Positions 12,665-25,772 are shown, counted from the stretch's first letter. The stretch: DNA of 64,000 bases from Gonatopus flavifemur (GCA_018340375.1 JAFFJZ010000002.1:22586001-22650000); one strand, 5' to 3'. Numbers and translations are program-made. Notes: generated by a model from the letters alone, not told the origin.

Positions 12665-14485
12665 TTCGGATTGAAAATCATTATTTTTTTTTTTTTTAAA
12701 TGAATAATTCTATACAATTTATTTCTAACCTTTGAGTGGAATTATTTTTCAAGTCCCTATATTTCGCTTGTCAATTTGATATCGAATGTATATGACAGTA
12801 CTCGAATGAAATACATGAGCCATATCTTGCGAATTCGATACGATTACATAATATGCATTCGAATCGGATATCATGTTTTCTGTGGAATGAGTTGGATGAA
12901 GAATTATTACCGGGCGGTAATTGTGATTCATTATCGAAGGAATCTCTTTGGACGTATAAAATATTGCGGTTGATTTTTTTCAACGTCGATATTTTAGATC
13001 AGTCTTCGTTTAGAGAAATTATAGATTATACGACCTTGAGAGCTCTTTCTTTGACTGTTTTTATTTGAAAAACTCATTCGAGTGAAATTTCACATCGAAA
13101 CGATACGTTTCGCTACGATAAGGCTTCAGTTTTTGGTACGTAGATTCTAAATTTAAGTGAGAAATTATCGATAATCGTTATTTCCTCTAGCATAGTGCGA
13201 CGTTGATACGTCACGTGTGACTGCGTAAGTTTATACCGTGTGATCAACAAATCCCATGCAGTTTTGCATTCGAAGAAATATCCAGCAGATTTTTTATGCA
13301 AGTCGATGCATTCTACTTTGATGATTCTCATTTTTATAAGAATTTCTCTTTGAAATCTATGCAATGAGATTTTCAATGAAAAAATCTAATAAATTCCTCC
13401 ATTTTAGAATTTTGAATTCATACCGAAATTGTGGTAGAATAATTGAAATTCTTGTGGAAATAATACATTTCGTTCAAGAATGTATCACAGGAAAACACTT
13501 TTCAGTACTCATTTGTCAGAGGCCCACATTGGGAATTATATTAATGGATTAATTACTTGCACTGAACTTGATAATTATACTGGAACATGCATTTCGTGAC
13601 TTTTCCGTAGCATGATCATGTTCGTAGAGAAAGAGAGAAGGTTGAATAATTGCGTATATGTTCTGTTTTTTTTTTTGACCGATATTCGTACTCGTACCGT
13701 TCTATTATGAACATATAATAACGATGCTCGCTCAATTATTTGAATCTGGATAGCGCACGTGTTGAGATACGTTAAAGAATTTCAGTTATGAAATAAAGAT
13801 AACTGTAGATAATTCTTCACAATAAACCGAATACTTTTCGTTTATGCGAGAATACCAATTGTACGTACCAAATTGAAGGTAATCGTAAATCTACCTGCGA
13901 AGAACCGTTTAATTTTACTTTAACTCTAAAAATAGGTAAACTAACTCACCCCTAAAAATTGTATAAAAAAAAAAAATGAGCAATTCAATTTCATTTGTAT
14001 TAATTTTTTAAATATGATAAAGTTTCTGTAATTAAAACTTGGGTAAGTCGTTAATCTATTAAAGTTCGGGAAAACGAATATTTCACGGATATCCTGCGTA
14101 ATGTTGCCGCGAGCTGCACAACGAACTTTTACGAGCGATTCCAGCTTCGCCGAGTTGAAAATAACCATTTTCTTGGTGATGAAAATTGACTTTGAGTTCG
14201 GTTGAATAGACTCATAACTTGATTTGGAAGTTTAAATTGACGTACGGTTGTGTTGAAATCAGTTCCAATCAATCGAATTGAATTTCGAGCTGGTCCCCGT
14301 GTGCTGCTGAATCTATACGGATCGTTTCAAAATTCTGATAGTGCTTTGATGCGTCAAACCGATTCTAAAGTCAATCTCTTCTTTCCACAGTTCAAACTCA
14401 GTTAAGTTTCAAAGTGTGAAGCTTTTTTTTACTAGTTTTTAGTATTTGTTTTGTACAGGAATGAAATACCATAAGAAAAAATAAA
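12665..14485. other. non-coding stretch between the two duplicate segments
   Basis: AT-rich with no supported gene. The minus-strand frame at 13113-13376 contains AWDLLITRY followed by SHV, faintly like retrotransposon gag, but it is too weak to annotate. Confidence 0.4.
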
Positions 14486-14489
14486 ACAA

Positions 14490-14645
14490 AGAAACAGAAG
14501 ATACATCGAAATAATCGTTCCTATTGAACACAACGAACATCTTGATGACTTTAGTTGTCCTCGAACACGAAATGTTTGTTTCGTGTACCAGTCTATACCA
14601 TTTCTGTACGGATAATGAGAAACACGAAACCTTCAAGTTAGTTTA
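14490..14645 (-). repeat. diverged duplicate segment, copy 2
   Basis: This is the partner of 12480-12660, in the same orientation about 2 kb away. The minus-strand reading gives a peptide with YRNGIDWYTKQTF against KRNGTSWHTEQTI in copy 1. The two have diverged enough that only the central 60-80 bp align by eye. Confidence 0.35.
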
Positions 14646-14831
14646 GTTTGCCAGGCTTAAAAGTTACACAGCAACAAGATATTCATTACGCGTATATTGA
14701 AATTCTACAAGGAATTTGGAGAATAGAGGAATAATTTGAAGATGAGTGATGTATTATCATTGCTGCTCGCTCTGCACGGTAAAGAATCAAACTTCTCATT
14801 CGTATCTCTTAGATATCTGACTTATTCTAAT

Positions 14832-15010
14832 ATGGAGCTGAAACTAGGAGCCGTAAAGTTAACAGCTCATTCTTGTAAGTTTTTATTGAATACAATTGTT
14901 GTGGCTTTGTCTTACCAAACTTTTCAGATGTTTGAATCTTTAATCACAATTGTGTGTAAAGAGTTATGACAATCGGCTCCTAGCTTTAAGGCTGTCAATT
15001 TCAGCTTTAT
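14832..15010. mobile_element. AGCTGAAACT-family MITE, copy 1
   Basis: The left arm ATGGAGCTGAAACTAGGAGC, then CGTAAAGTTAACAGC, pairs with the reverse complement of the right arm: read inward from 15010, ATAAAGCTGAAATTGACAGC, then CTTAAAGCTAGGAGCC. The same terminus and internal word GATTGTCATAA recur at 22153-22356. No coding capacity. Confidence 0.65.
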
Positions 15011-15148
15011 CTTATTTTAAGTTGTTTAAAATATAATTCCAATTTTTTCTCAATAAATACACACAAAGGGCAGAATAGTCCTTCAAAAGGAGAAAAAAAA
15101 TTCCTCTTATACTGGGTTATTAGGCAGGTAGGAAATTGAGTTGCTGCG

Positions 15149-15372
15149 CTGAGAAAAAAAACTGAGTAAATATATGGATGATTTAGAATTTAGTGCAAGC
15201 GACCACAATTTAAGTTGATTTTACAAAAACGCATGTGAAATATACCATGGCTGAAGTGCATCTTACTTTCCCTGCGGTGGGATTAGCTAAAATTGTAGTA
15301 GCTCGCACTACATTTTCAAATCGTCCATATATTTACTCAACAAGAGGTAAAATTTACAACTTTTTTTCTCGG
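15149..15372. mobile_element. CTGAGAAAA-ended foldback MITE
   Basis: The left arm CTGAGAAAAAAACTGAGTAA continues into ATATATGGATGATTT. The right arm, read inward from 15372, gives CCGAGAAAAAAAGTTG and then GAGTAAATATATGGACGATTT. Pairing continues to CCATGG near the middle (15246). The arms are imperfect but span about 90 bp, so almost the whole element could fold into one hairpin. Confidence 0.6.
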
Positions 15373-15779
15373 TTTGTAAATAAAGATTCACTTAAGCCCA
15401 ATAGATTCACTTTGTCACAGCAAAATTTTTGTATTCCTTTTGGATAACTCGTTTCATTCATATCACAGATAAGTGAGTTTCCATTTATGCCAACTAAAAT
15501 TGAGCTGCGACAATTGAATTTCAGTCGCCAGAAACGGTTATAGCGTTTTTGGGGCACGAGGTTCCAATGTCAGCACGAAACATCAGCGTGAACAAAAAAA
15601 CTGAACTATTGGAGGGTAAGCGGGGTTCGAAAGATGAAATTTTATATTCTTTTCCATTGACTTTTATCAAAGAATTTTCTCTTGATCGGGGTTTTTCGAG
15701 AATTTCTTCACCGGGATGTAAAATATCACAGAAATAAATGAAAAATTAATTGGATCTGAAAAACTTTTGTATTCACGTT

Positions 15780-16136
15780 GAAAATTTAGCCGGGACAACT
15801 AAATTTTAGTTGCCGCAGCTAGGTGCCTTTCTCTCAGGACACTTTTTCAATATTTAATCAGATCTATTCCGATCTTTTTGAATCCAATTCATGTATGTTT
15901 TCTTGGACCAATCGATTCACATTATGAAATCGAGAAATGGAACAGCCATATCACTTGAAATCATTTAGAATATTCTTGACAAAATTTCAATCCTTTCGTT
16001 CTTTGGTTCGTTCCGTTTAGTTGCCGCAGCTACGTGGAAATTTGAACCGGGCCAGCACTGGCCCTGACTCGAAGAATCTGGGCCAGTACTGGTCCGGTTT
16101 AAATTTGCACATGGGCAGCTACCTTCTTCTCAGCGT
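15780..16136. mobile_element. GC-rich foldback cluster with TTGCCGCAGCTA motifs
   Basis: Arms 16026-16064 and 16079-16122 are reverse complements: GGAAATTTGAACCGGGCCAG against AAATTTAAACCGGACCAGTA on the other strand. Together they form a strong GC-rich hairpin. TAGTTGCCGCAGCTA occurs at both 15810 and 16020, and CTCAG-type ends follow both, so two related fragments may lie side by side. The outer left boundary is uncertain. Confidence 0.5.
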
Positions 16137-16139
16137 AAT

Positions 16140-17590
16140 CAAACCTATCTTATTAATGTACCGATGCATCCCTTTTCGGCTGGGATATAGAAATCAATAC
16201 ACAAATTTATCTGAATGATCATTCCAGTTGAAAACATTATTTCACAAAGGATGGTTCTCGAATCAATTCTGAGTCATGTCACTTCATTACAACCCACAAT
16301 TTAATAGATATACATACAAATAAGTATCTCCTCCCCACGTAAGGAGTACAATGCAACTGACATAAACTTAACTTCTTTATTTTCTGTTTCTCATTATCTT
16401 TTCCCATTGTTTTTTTCGTCCAGCTTGAATAAAACTCGAGTCTAGTATGATATCGGTGTAACAGTGGTAGTGGTTATTCGTAACGTGACTAATACGTTTC
16501 TACGTAAATGAATGAGGTACACACAGAGGATTCGGTATACGAGTATACACCTACATTCCCTTGCATTCGTATTTTCCGTCTTACGTGCATGTGAGCATTC
16601 TTATACCATCCATCTCCTAAAGGAAGACTACCACACCCTGTTCAAAGTGTTACGCCCCTCTTTTATAAGACGAAGCCCAGACTAAAACGGTAAGATGGAT
16701 TCTCTGCTTGAAGTACTCGAGTCTATAACGAGAGATACGAGCTTCTGTGGTTTGTTTTCTGTTTTCATATTTCATATCTTCTTCATACATCTTACTTAGA
16801 GATCCGTGAAGTCAGTATAATACTGGTAGAGAAATGATCATTATCTTCAACGGTATTCAGATTTTTCACTTAGGATGATTTTTGATTGAATAGTCGAGGG
16901 ACATCAATTATTATATTATATATGATTTTTTTTAATCATTTTGTCATCATTCATTGAAAAGGATAGGAAATGAGATCTCCAAATTGCAGGGTATTTGTTT
17001 CGCAATTGAATGACGAACAAGTATATTGACAAATCATGTAAACATGAACGTAAAACGCTATGCATTAAAAGCGCATATTTGAAATGTCAAATACTGTGTT
17101 GAACTCTGAATTTTTTAACAGTTCGTCGAAACAGTGTAGTTATTCCACAAAACACGATTCACAATTGATTATGTGAATTTATTTTGTTTCTCAAAGGTTA
17201 AAGGGGGGAATGAAAATCACTAAACGTTCCATAAATTTTCATTGCTTTCCGAAGATATGTATCGTGTGGTATAAAATATATTTGGAAACGGATCAAATAT
17301 TTACACACATTTGTTTCCTCTTAATCTTACGATTCCCACGTGAATCTTTTTTTACCTTCAACTGGGTATCATAACATTGATCTTAGTACACCCTCCATAT
17401 TACCTTCGAAGATGATTACGGGGAAAGAGTGTCAAGCGTGAAGGGAAGTTGTATGTGCCTCTGGGGACTTCTTTTCCTTACCCAAAGCACACTGTTGGTG
17501 GTTTGCGATAGGTCATAGCGGAACTTATGGACAATGCTTGAACAGATTTTTCATCACACGCGATGGAATCTACATTACATGCAACTAGTT
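16140..17590. other. non-coding stretch
   Basis: No supported feature. Positions 16440-16740 are less AT-rich and less repetitive than the surroundings, which could reflect a conserved non-coding element or a small unrecognised exon. CACACTGTTGGTGG at 17488 repeats a word present at 11483. Confidence 0.4.
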
Positions 17591-17594
17591 ACAT

Positions 17595-17730
17595 TTACTG
17601 GAAACAGAGTTTGTTCCAGCCAAACAAAATTTTTGGTTTGATGAAATAAAATTTATTCGTCTGTAAGAAAGTGTTAATTATTGTGGATCAAATTTTATTT
17701 CAGCCAACCAAAAATTTTTTTCTCCTTCAT
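17595..17730. mobile_element. CCAGCCAAA-family foldback MITE, degraded
   Basis: The word TTCCAGCCAAACAAAATTTT near the left pairs with the reverse complement of 17690-17725; both contain AATTTTTGGTT, then TGAAATAAAATTT. The left margin TTACTGGAAACAGAG resembles the CACTGAAAAC end of the element at 11621, which also carries CCAGCCAAA. The ends are decayed and no target duplication is clear. Confidence 0.5.
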
Positions 17731-18212
17731 TTCAAACAAAATTTACGTGGAACATTTGATTTTTTCTATTCAGCAGAGTGTCTAGCAGTCGGGAAAATGT
17801 CAGGAAATTATATTTTTATTTTTGTGTGTGCAGAATTTTGGAACTTAGAAAAGTTGTCCCCATCGACGAATAATTGATTATATTGAATATTAATTATATT
17901 AAATATTGATATTTTTTGTTATAATTTTGAGAGTTATGCAAAGATTCTCAGATATTTTCAGAATAATCTCTTCAGCCAGGTCTAGACAGCAATGGATGAT
18001 TCACTAAAAAATTCTCGAAAAGAAATTCTTTTTGAATTCTTATAGAATTTTAGAAACCTTACACAACTCAAGAAGTCCTATTTCACGGCCCTGTTACAAA
18101 TCATCTATAAAATCTCATTGACGAATGGGAAAATGAATGGGTTTCAATGGAATTCAATGATATTTAATCAGAAATTTCACCATTTGTAATAGGATTTAAT
18201 AGAATATTTCTA

Positions 18213-18416
18213 CACTGAGAAAAATTTTCTTGTAGAATTTCCCATCATTGTTGGTAAATTTAGGATATAACCTGAAAACTACAAAATGTACTGTCAAACA
18301 CGGTAAATTGAACTGTTATCCTATTAACATCTACGACCAAAGCGAGTGAAAATAAGTGTTTCGTCATTTTCAGAGTATATCCCAAATATACCAGCAATGA
18401 TGGGGAATTATTGTAG
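18213..18416. mobile_element. CACTGAG-group foldback element
   Basis: TA precedes CACTGAGAAAAATTTTC. The arm 18231-18282 (TTTCCCATCATTGTTGG) is the imperfect reverse complement of 18366-18416 (CCAGCAATGATGGGGAA), about 50 bp long. The right outer end corresponding to the first 18 bp is missing, so the element is probably truncated. Confidence 0.6.
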
Positions 18417-18419
18417 AGT

Positions 18420-21400
18420 TGTTTCAAATATGCTCTCAGAGGTCTTGCGACTGTTTCAAGAATTTTCAAAAGAATTCCCAAATGTTCGTGAAATAGCCTG
18501 TTCCTGACTTCTTTAAGATATCTATAATTCAATTCACAATAGTGAATTCATAAGAATTGAATTCATTAATTCATATATTTTCTAAGTAAATGGAGCCGAG
18601 TTGGATATAAATGATTTGGATTATTGATTCAAAACATGTCCATTTAAAATGATCAATATTTGAATATTCAACTTCGAATTCATTTTGCTTGTTAAATTGT
18701 ATTATGCCATCGAAAATGTTACTTGAAATTGATGTGTGCGCATTTTATTTTCGATCCGGGAATTTCCCAAAAAAGTCGGGAATCCCAAAATCATATTTTG
18801 CTAGACACCCTGATTCAGGAATGGAAAGATTTGCTACAAAAATGGATTGTGTTGATACGTGGGAAATCAGAACACGAATTCTGTACATGAATATTGCATA
18901 TTGTGTTGTAGTTACCACTCTAACATAATTTGCAACAACGATCGAGCATGCATGGCGGTGAATTTAGCCCTGTACGCTTTAGGATGAGAAGATAGGTGCG
19001 CTGTTGTTGGTTTATTATTGGATGAAGGCATTTGTCGTATAATGGATAGTGTGTTGTGGACGATGCTATTATATTGTGATCAACATCAACATCTGTAGGG
19101 ATAATGATAATATCGATGGCTTCTCTTATTCTTCGAGAGGATGTGATCTCGGGTTTATACGATGTTTAATATCCAGGTTTTTCATATCCATAGAATCATC
19201 TTTTCTAATTTTTATTGTCTTTCATAAAGTCTCGGTCAAAATTCAATATAAATTTTATAAGTCAAACAACATCTTCACACATGAAATTTCATTTGAAGAA
19301 TTTATATATATTTATGAAATTCATATACAATGTGTTGCGATTTATAATTTGATCAAATTTTTTTTCTTCGTAACAATGACGAAAGTATTTCAAAAGGTGA
19401 TCATTTTTCTAAGAAACGATCAATTTCCGGAGGAATTCTCAAGATGAATCCAAATTGAACTTCAAAGTCAGGGTTATCTAATTTGAATGAGTGAATCCAA
19501 TTTTCTAAATTGGATACTCGAAATTTTGCAGTCGTCGATAAGCTTTTCTGCCTAATCTGTTTATCCTTGGACCTGATCACTTGACTTTTCCATTATGGTA
19601 TCTTCAAGCACTACAAATGCTATTGCAAACAGAATCATCGAATCATGGGTCTTTACACAGCAAAATTTCAGCCGTTTATCGGAATCCAGAAACAAATTTG
19701 ATTCGAATGTAAATAAAGAGAATGTGCGGATAAATCTCCTTTTGTTGATTCTTTGTACCCTGGCAAAGCCAAAATTATTAACAAACTGCGGTAACTTTTG
19801 ATGTAACTTCGTTGAAGCACTTTCTGTATCAGAAATCGATCGTGCAGCTTCCAACTAAGCATTTTAGCCGCTTAAATCTTTGATCAAATTCTCCTATAAC
19901 AAGTTACACCCATCGACTGATATGGTTTCAGTTTTATTTCATCCCTGTCTGAGGTGAATGCACTCAGATCAGAACATACCATGCGATTTTAATATTACCG
20001 TAAAAGGTAAATGCTCTTGCCACTGACACTTGGATCAAATGACAGTAACAGTCTTCCAACGTACATCAACGTGCATCAACGTTTGCGAGTGTTTGTAGTG
20101 TCATGAAAATGTGAATAAACATATACATGAAATTCTAGTTCACAGTTTTGATGAGGTTTTCACACGATAAACGATGAAAAAGTACCATCCGTTTTCTTGT
20201 TCGCCAAAGAACGTTAAAATCGATGATTGAAGGAGAAGGATAGTCTTTTTAACGTTACTCAATACACGTCTATTACGTTACTCGGTATGTTCAACCTCCA
20301 GTCCCAATTAATTACTGCGACCAACAGCTGTTGCGCATGTACTTATACAGTGAATGGTAAATACTTGTATGGGTGTGTGAGTAATATGTATACACACCAG
20401 GTGTCTGAAAATTCGATTCTTCGAGGGCGTGTTCTAATAAAAAAGAAGAAAAAACATCCCTCCTATGACAGAATCTGATTTAAGACCTGAATAGGCCACA
20501 ATGTTTCGATAAACAAATTGAAAATTATAGCGCGAGCTTGAAAATTCGTGAATTAAACTGCAAACAATGACGATAAGTCATTTCACGCATGGTTATGGTT
20601 AATGAAATTTGTTTGGAAGAAAATGATTTAATAAAATCAACAATTTCTCCAATTTATGTCATTTTTAGATAGAAACGAGTGCGACGTTGCGACTCGAGCC
20701 ATGCGATTCGTTGAAGACGTATCTCGAATGTAATTATCTCTCTGAAAGGACTCGCTTCAATGTACATAATATCTCTCCAGAAAGATATTTCAATAAGAAT
20801 GAAGTACTTTGAAATAATCTTTGCAAAAAATGTTGACCAAAATTCCGGTACTGGTATTCCTTGAGGGAATACCAAGACTGCAGTCACTTTTCATCTTTCA
20901 TTCCGTTCTCTCGAAATTCTCTCGAAGTGAAAAATTCTCACGGAAATAAAATAAAATTACATTCACGGAGAATACCTCTCGAGAATAGCAGAATCCACTG
21001 GAAAGTTCTGTCAAATTCACAGGAGGTCGATGTTATTGCAACCTGGATTCATAGTTTTGTTATGTTTATATGAAAAAACGCGTAACTCCGAGAGCAAAAA
21101 ACTCATCCAACAACGGTTCTTCTGGAGATGATGAAACGAGACTCGGTTTGGTGTAATCGAATTACAATGGATTGATCTTAACTGATTTTATCTTTTGCTT
21201 CTGACTAGAAATTTACCTTTCGGACCTGATTAAGGTAATTAATTGATAAAATATTCCAGATCTTGAGGAATAAAATCAAATTATGTGATGAGAAAGTTGT
21301 ATACAATACATTTCACATTTTCGTAGAATATAAAAAGTTTGCTTTGTTCGATTGTTGATAATCCAGATAACACTCGATGCGTTGGGGTCTGCTTCGTTTG

Positions 21401-22150
21401 TATTTTTATACGCTCGCCAGCTAATGTTTTATATGACGCTCGTTTCGTTCGCACGCAGTGAAGAGCCGTTCATTAATTTTATGCAAATTGAGGAAAAAAG
21501 AAAGAAAAGTTTAGCCGGTCAATGCATAGTGATGTTTATAAACATTGTTTATTTTCAAAGTAAACGACTCACACATTACTTTGTTCTTATTTTCATATTG
21601 AATAACTTGTCTTAAATGAGAATGAGATAATCACTGTTTTATATCATAAAATTTTGTACATTAAGTGTTCCCTAATATTCAATACATACAATAAGTGATT
21701 ATAAAAGTCTATAAAAATCAATAAGCATTATTCAGTAGAAACTGCTTTATATACAATGAAATATCTCCTTTCTCCAATAACTCTTCGTGAATCGAAGTGC
21801 GATTTTTCACGCAATGCGAGCGCGATTTAAATTATAATGATATTATCTACATCATACTCGAGTTTACAAAAATGCGAGCGAAACAAGAATGCTGATGCTC
21901 GTTGTGTAATTCATTCCATCCGCATTAATTTTGGCACAAAATTTGCAGTTTTCGCAAACATTCGAGAAGAACATGTCAGTTCAAAGGATATTCAATGAGA
22001 AAAAAACAATGAGTTTATTCTCGTTGAGATTATCCACATTTAATCCTACACAGAGCAAAGTATATGGGAGAAATATATGATTAACATTCGTTTTGGCTCT
22101 CCTTATAGTTCTAGAATAGGATTTGTGGTTCTTATCACAATTTTAGAGTA
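18420..22150. other. AT-rich non-coding stretch
   Basis: No gene or transposon terminus could be supported. The 132-codon + strand frame at 19049-19447 is tyrosine/isoleucine/phenylalanine-rich, as expected from AT-rich DNA. A perfect small hairpin (TGGTATTCC, 5-base loop, GGAATACCA) lies at 20852-20874. Its role is unknown. Confidence 0.45.
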
Positions 22151-22152
22151 CC

Positions 22153-22356
22153 ATGAAGCTGAAACTGGCAGCCGGGAAGCTAGCAGCCGATTGTCATAAT
22201 TTCTTTACATTAAACGTTTATTGAAGATTTAGGGATCTGGAACGTTTAATGGGGAGCTACTTGATCGATTCCTGGTATGAACAAAGCTTCGACTACGTTT
22301 AATCAAAAGTTATTAGAACTAGCTGCAAGCTCTGCGGCTACTAATTTCAGCCTCAT
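22153..22356. mobile_element. AGCTGAAACT-family MITE, copy 2
   Basis: Left terminus ATGAAGCTGAAACTGGCAGC; the right, read inward from 22356, is ATGAGGCTGAAATTAGTAGC. GCTAGCAGCCGATTGTCATAA near the left arm matches the right arm of the copy at 14832-15010, so both belong to one family. The inner parts also pair (ACATTAAACG with its complement). Confidence 0.65.
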
Positions 22357-22359
22357 ATA

Positions 22360-25300
22360 ATTACCTTACATTTTTCTTTGTGTCATTAAGTTCTTCAGGG
22401 ACAGACTCGATTTGGGATGACCTTGTCAGGTCCTTATGAGATATGGGATCATCCGGAGGATAATTTCTAGTCGGGCTTGGATACAAGATATTTGTACTGA
22501 AACATCGAAGAGTTCAAGTAAAAGTTAATTCTAATTACATTTGATGTTCTACACTGTTGAAAATACTTTCAATTTATCTTTATTTGAGACCCAAGTTTTC
22601 TTCATGCATGTTTCATGTCGTTTCCCTGGCGACCAATCTATCCATACAGAACTCTGAGATTCCATAAAACATAATTTTTCTCGCAATAAATTTTGTGTCG
22701 CATCGAAATATTCTATCAAAGAAGTCGATATATTGAACAATTTTTGAATAATTCAATAATCCTTTCACACTTTTATCAGAAGAAATAATTCATATTTCAA
22801 AATGAAATTATTGCAATTAATAATACCCCTGTTCGGGATATCGAAAATTGAACACTTAATGAATTTAAATATATGACGAATAGCCAACACGTTCCCTAAT
22901 TTTTCAGAGATCCATAAGAAAGATATCGTTCCAAGCGGTTTGGTAAGTTAGCTAGTCATATTCGATCAATTTGAATTGCAAAACATTGTTTATAGTATAA
23001 ATGAATTTGAAACCGGCTTTTTAATAACCCCGATCGCTCATTTGCATTCCCTGTCTTGATTTATAGATAAACAATTCTTCATGAATTTGATTGATTGTAA
23101 TATCACAAGGATTTGTTTCTTTCATTAATTCGAACTCCTCGATCATGATTTAAATGCATTCAAAATTGCCAATGCTTTTAGATTATCTCTCTCTTTTCTT
23201 CTTATGAAAGTAGCAGGATACTGCACATTAAACTAATTTTGTACGTAATCCCGCAAGATACTTGAAATAAGTTTGAGGTTACCTGGAAATTTGTTTGAAT
23301 TCCATAATTATATTTGGATAAACCATTCGTTTTAGTTTAATTAATTCTAAAACATAGCGCGATTCCCGAAGAGAGTTAATGGCTACCAAATCCCTACAGA
23401 ATATCTGTTGTAATAATCTCGCTGCAAGCATTGAATTACTGTTAGCGATACAGCGGAGCTCTTTCCTTCCCTCAAATGCTAAATTATTCGCTTTTACAAG
23501 ATGTTTCGAATACCGTAATATTGTAATAATAATGAAAATATTACAAACGGTGTGGGTTTTTTTTTATATAAAAATGATAGATATGAAATTTTCGAATTTT
23601 CATAGTAGTTGATAAACTCTGTTCACAGGCTGTTAATTTATCGTAGCCGTCACTTTATTTTCTCAAGAACTGCAATAATTTGTGTACGAAGAAATTGTTC
23701 GGTAGGGCACCAAAATCTCCACACGAATTGCTTCGAGTGAAAAAATTTGTCACCGTCTAAAGAAGAACTGAATTTATTCATGATCCAGCTGAGTTTTTCG
23801 ATCGCTCGATAAGTTTTAATTACAGTTACAATTCTGGATTTCATGTTCAGTAATTTCAGCCTGCTCAAGTATCGCAATTGTGTGCAAGAATGACGATGGA
23901 GGACAAAACAGATGGCAAATTGCCAGGACTGGATTGAAAATGACGAGCGAAGCGTATGTTCCATTGTCAAAGTTGATACCATAGGCTCGCGTTAGTTTAG
24001 ATTATATTAAGTATGAAATAAAATATTTGATCGAATTCGAAATAGCTCGCAATAATGTACACGTTCAACCATTTAACACCAAATTCATCGTTAGTTTTTC
24101 TTTTCCATTCGTGTATTGAATATACATATTTGTATATATTGATTATCATTGATAATAGAGTTTATTGAACCCATTGAAATAATTCCATGAATGTCAGTGC
24201 TGCTTTTCTCGATATGATATATAATTATTGCACTTGTGCTGATGATACATATTTGATGCCATTGGGACATTCGCTTGGCTGATTCAAATATATCACAAAA
24301 AAAAACAACTCGAGCGTGCTCATTATCAACAAATAGAATACATATTCTCAATCATAATTGTATGTAATTGACTTTTAGGTGAACGTGGCCAATTCTAGAG
24401 GACATGAATAATTTCATTATCAGCGTTTCACGTGATAAACCGTTCCACAATACACACACGCACGGATTTTTCATTTAATTGCTCTCATCGAAGATGAATT
24501 TCGTTCAGTAAGTTTGATAAATATTACACAAAAGTCGCTATGTTATGTCCTTCTGGATTAACCACAAGAATGCGTTAAGATTCATCGAATTAAAATTCTA
24601 GTTCAAAAGAATGCGAACACTCGACTTGAGAATGCATGAGAATTTTTGTCTCGTTCGCTCTGTGATCAAATGAAATTCAACACGCTTTACAAGAACTTTG
24701 CATAACTTTTCACGCAGCTTGGAAAAATATGTATGCAATCGTTCTCGATAATAATACAGTTTTGTTTCATTGTCTTAGAATAAATACGATCGACGGTATT
24801 GGATGCAAGGTTAATCAGGGAAGATGATATCTGACATCATATCCAATACGTAAGATCGAATATCCGAGAGAATGGTTGACAAAATCCTTCACGAGCTCGT
24901 GGCCTTTGCGTGTTTTATATCAAATAGTAAAACCAAGATGTTTATTTGCAAATGTTATGTTCTCGTGAGCGAAATTACTACCTTCCATTTCTTGGTCGTT
25001 TTCGTAGATTTTTTTTTTCTTTTGTGCGATAAATTGTATAGAGAAGTATATCGTAAGTTCTATACCTATAGTTTATTGGCATGAAATTTTGTATTATTTC
25101 AGTTTTAAATCCAAAGTATCGTCTTTTTTCTTCTTCTGGCGAGTCGTCTCGACTGACTATGCAACTTTTAAGAACATTTCAACATTTCAGTTCTTCTTTT
25201 CTTTTCTTTTTCGAATTCAGTGAAGTAAAACACGGAAAAGCTTTCAATTAAAACCCCAAGAGCAATGGATTTTCAAACTCATGTGATTTGAAATATTTGT

Positions 25301-25500
25301 GTATCTTTTTCATCCAACACAAATGGAATAATTCGATGAAATTCCAATAATTGGAATGTTTTGGATAACAATGCATTCTTGATACAACTCGAAATATCCA
25401 ATTAGATCGAGTATTCGGGTATCCATTCCTTGGTTTCAATATTCTTTCGTAATATTTTCGTGTAAATTGAAAACATTTGTTTCTTTGAACATACACTGCA
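22360..25500. other. AT-rich non-coding stretch downstream of the minus-strand exon
   Basis: Nothing supported. The 110-codon minus-strand frame at 23650-23982 has a more balanced composition than most. It shows no recognisable domain and no matching second exon, so it is left unannotated. Confidence 0.4.
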
Positions 25501-25505
25501 TCGAT

Positions 25506-25511
25506 TTTATT
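25506..25511 (-). terminator. poly(A) signal AATAAA downstream of the terminal exon
   Basis: TTTATT on the + strand reads AATAAA on the minus strand, 100 nt beyond the TAA stop of the exon at 25611-25772. No closer AATAAA or ATTAAA occurs between the stop and this site. Cleavage would be expected 10-30 nt further on, near 25475-25495, giving a short 3' UTR of about 120 nt. Confidence 0.45.
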
Positions 25512-25610
25512 TAAAGAATACAATCAAAAATAGCTGAATCATCGGCACATCGAGTATAATAATAACAACGATACTGGGGAAATTTTGCCATGGGAATTGA
25601 AGATTTGTCA

Positions 25611-25772
25611 TTAACTATTGAATAATCTGTCTAATTCCGCATCGGTTTCTGTGTACTTGTCTATACCAAGTTCAGTAGTGACGTTGCCATTAGCGTCCAA
25701 CATAGGTTCGTGTCTCATGAGACGATAACGATTGTCCAAATGAATAGCGGGTGGGACTTCATGTTTCTTCAG
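25611..25772 (-). CDS. 3'-terminal coding exon of an unidentified protein
   Basis: This is the best candidate for a real host exon in the window. On the minus strand a pyrimidine-rich acceptor (CTATTTTCTGCTTTTCAG) is followed in phase 0 by 53 codons and a TAA stop. The peptide begins LKKHEVPPAIHLDNRYRL and ends ELGIDKYTETDAELDRLFNS. It is hydrophilic, rich in charged residues, and has no membrane segment or signal peptide. The codons are mixed and much less AT-driven than the flanking sequence. An ATG eight codons upstream lies within the likely intron and was not taken as a start. A canonical poly(A) signal sits about 100 nt past the stop, which supports a true 3' end. Such a charged tail would suit the cytoplasmic C-terminus of a membrane protein or channel, but that is only a guess and I do not recognise the family. 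Upstream exons should lie at higher coordinates; I could not identify any. Confidence 0.7.
   Translation of the reverse strand: MKKHEVPPAIHLDNRYRLMRHEPMLDANGNVTTELGIDKYTETDAELDRLFNS

Noticed and set aside
13113..13376. Minus-strand frame with AWDLLITRY...SHV resembling BEL/Pao gag
   Set aside because: Only two short words fit, at the wrong spacing, and no pol, protease or LTR was seen nearby.
19049..19447. 132-codon + strand open frame, the longest in the window
   Set aside because: It is dominated by I, F, Y and S codons expected from AT-rich DNA, with no domain, no splice support and no homology I recognise.
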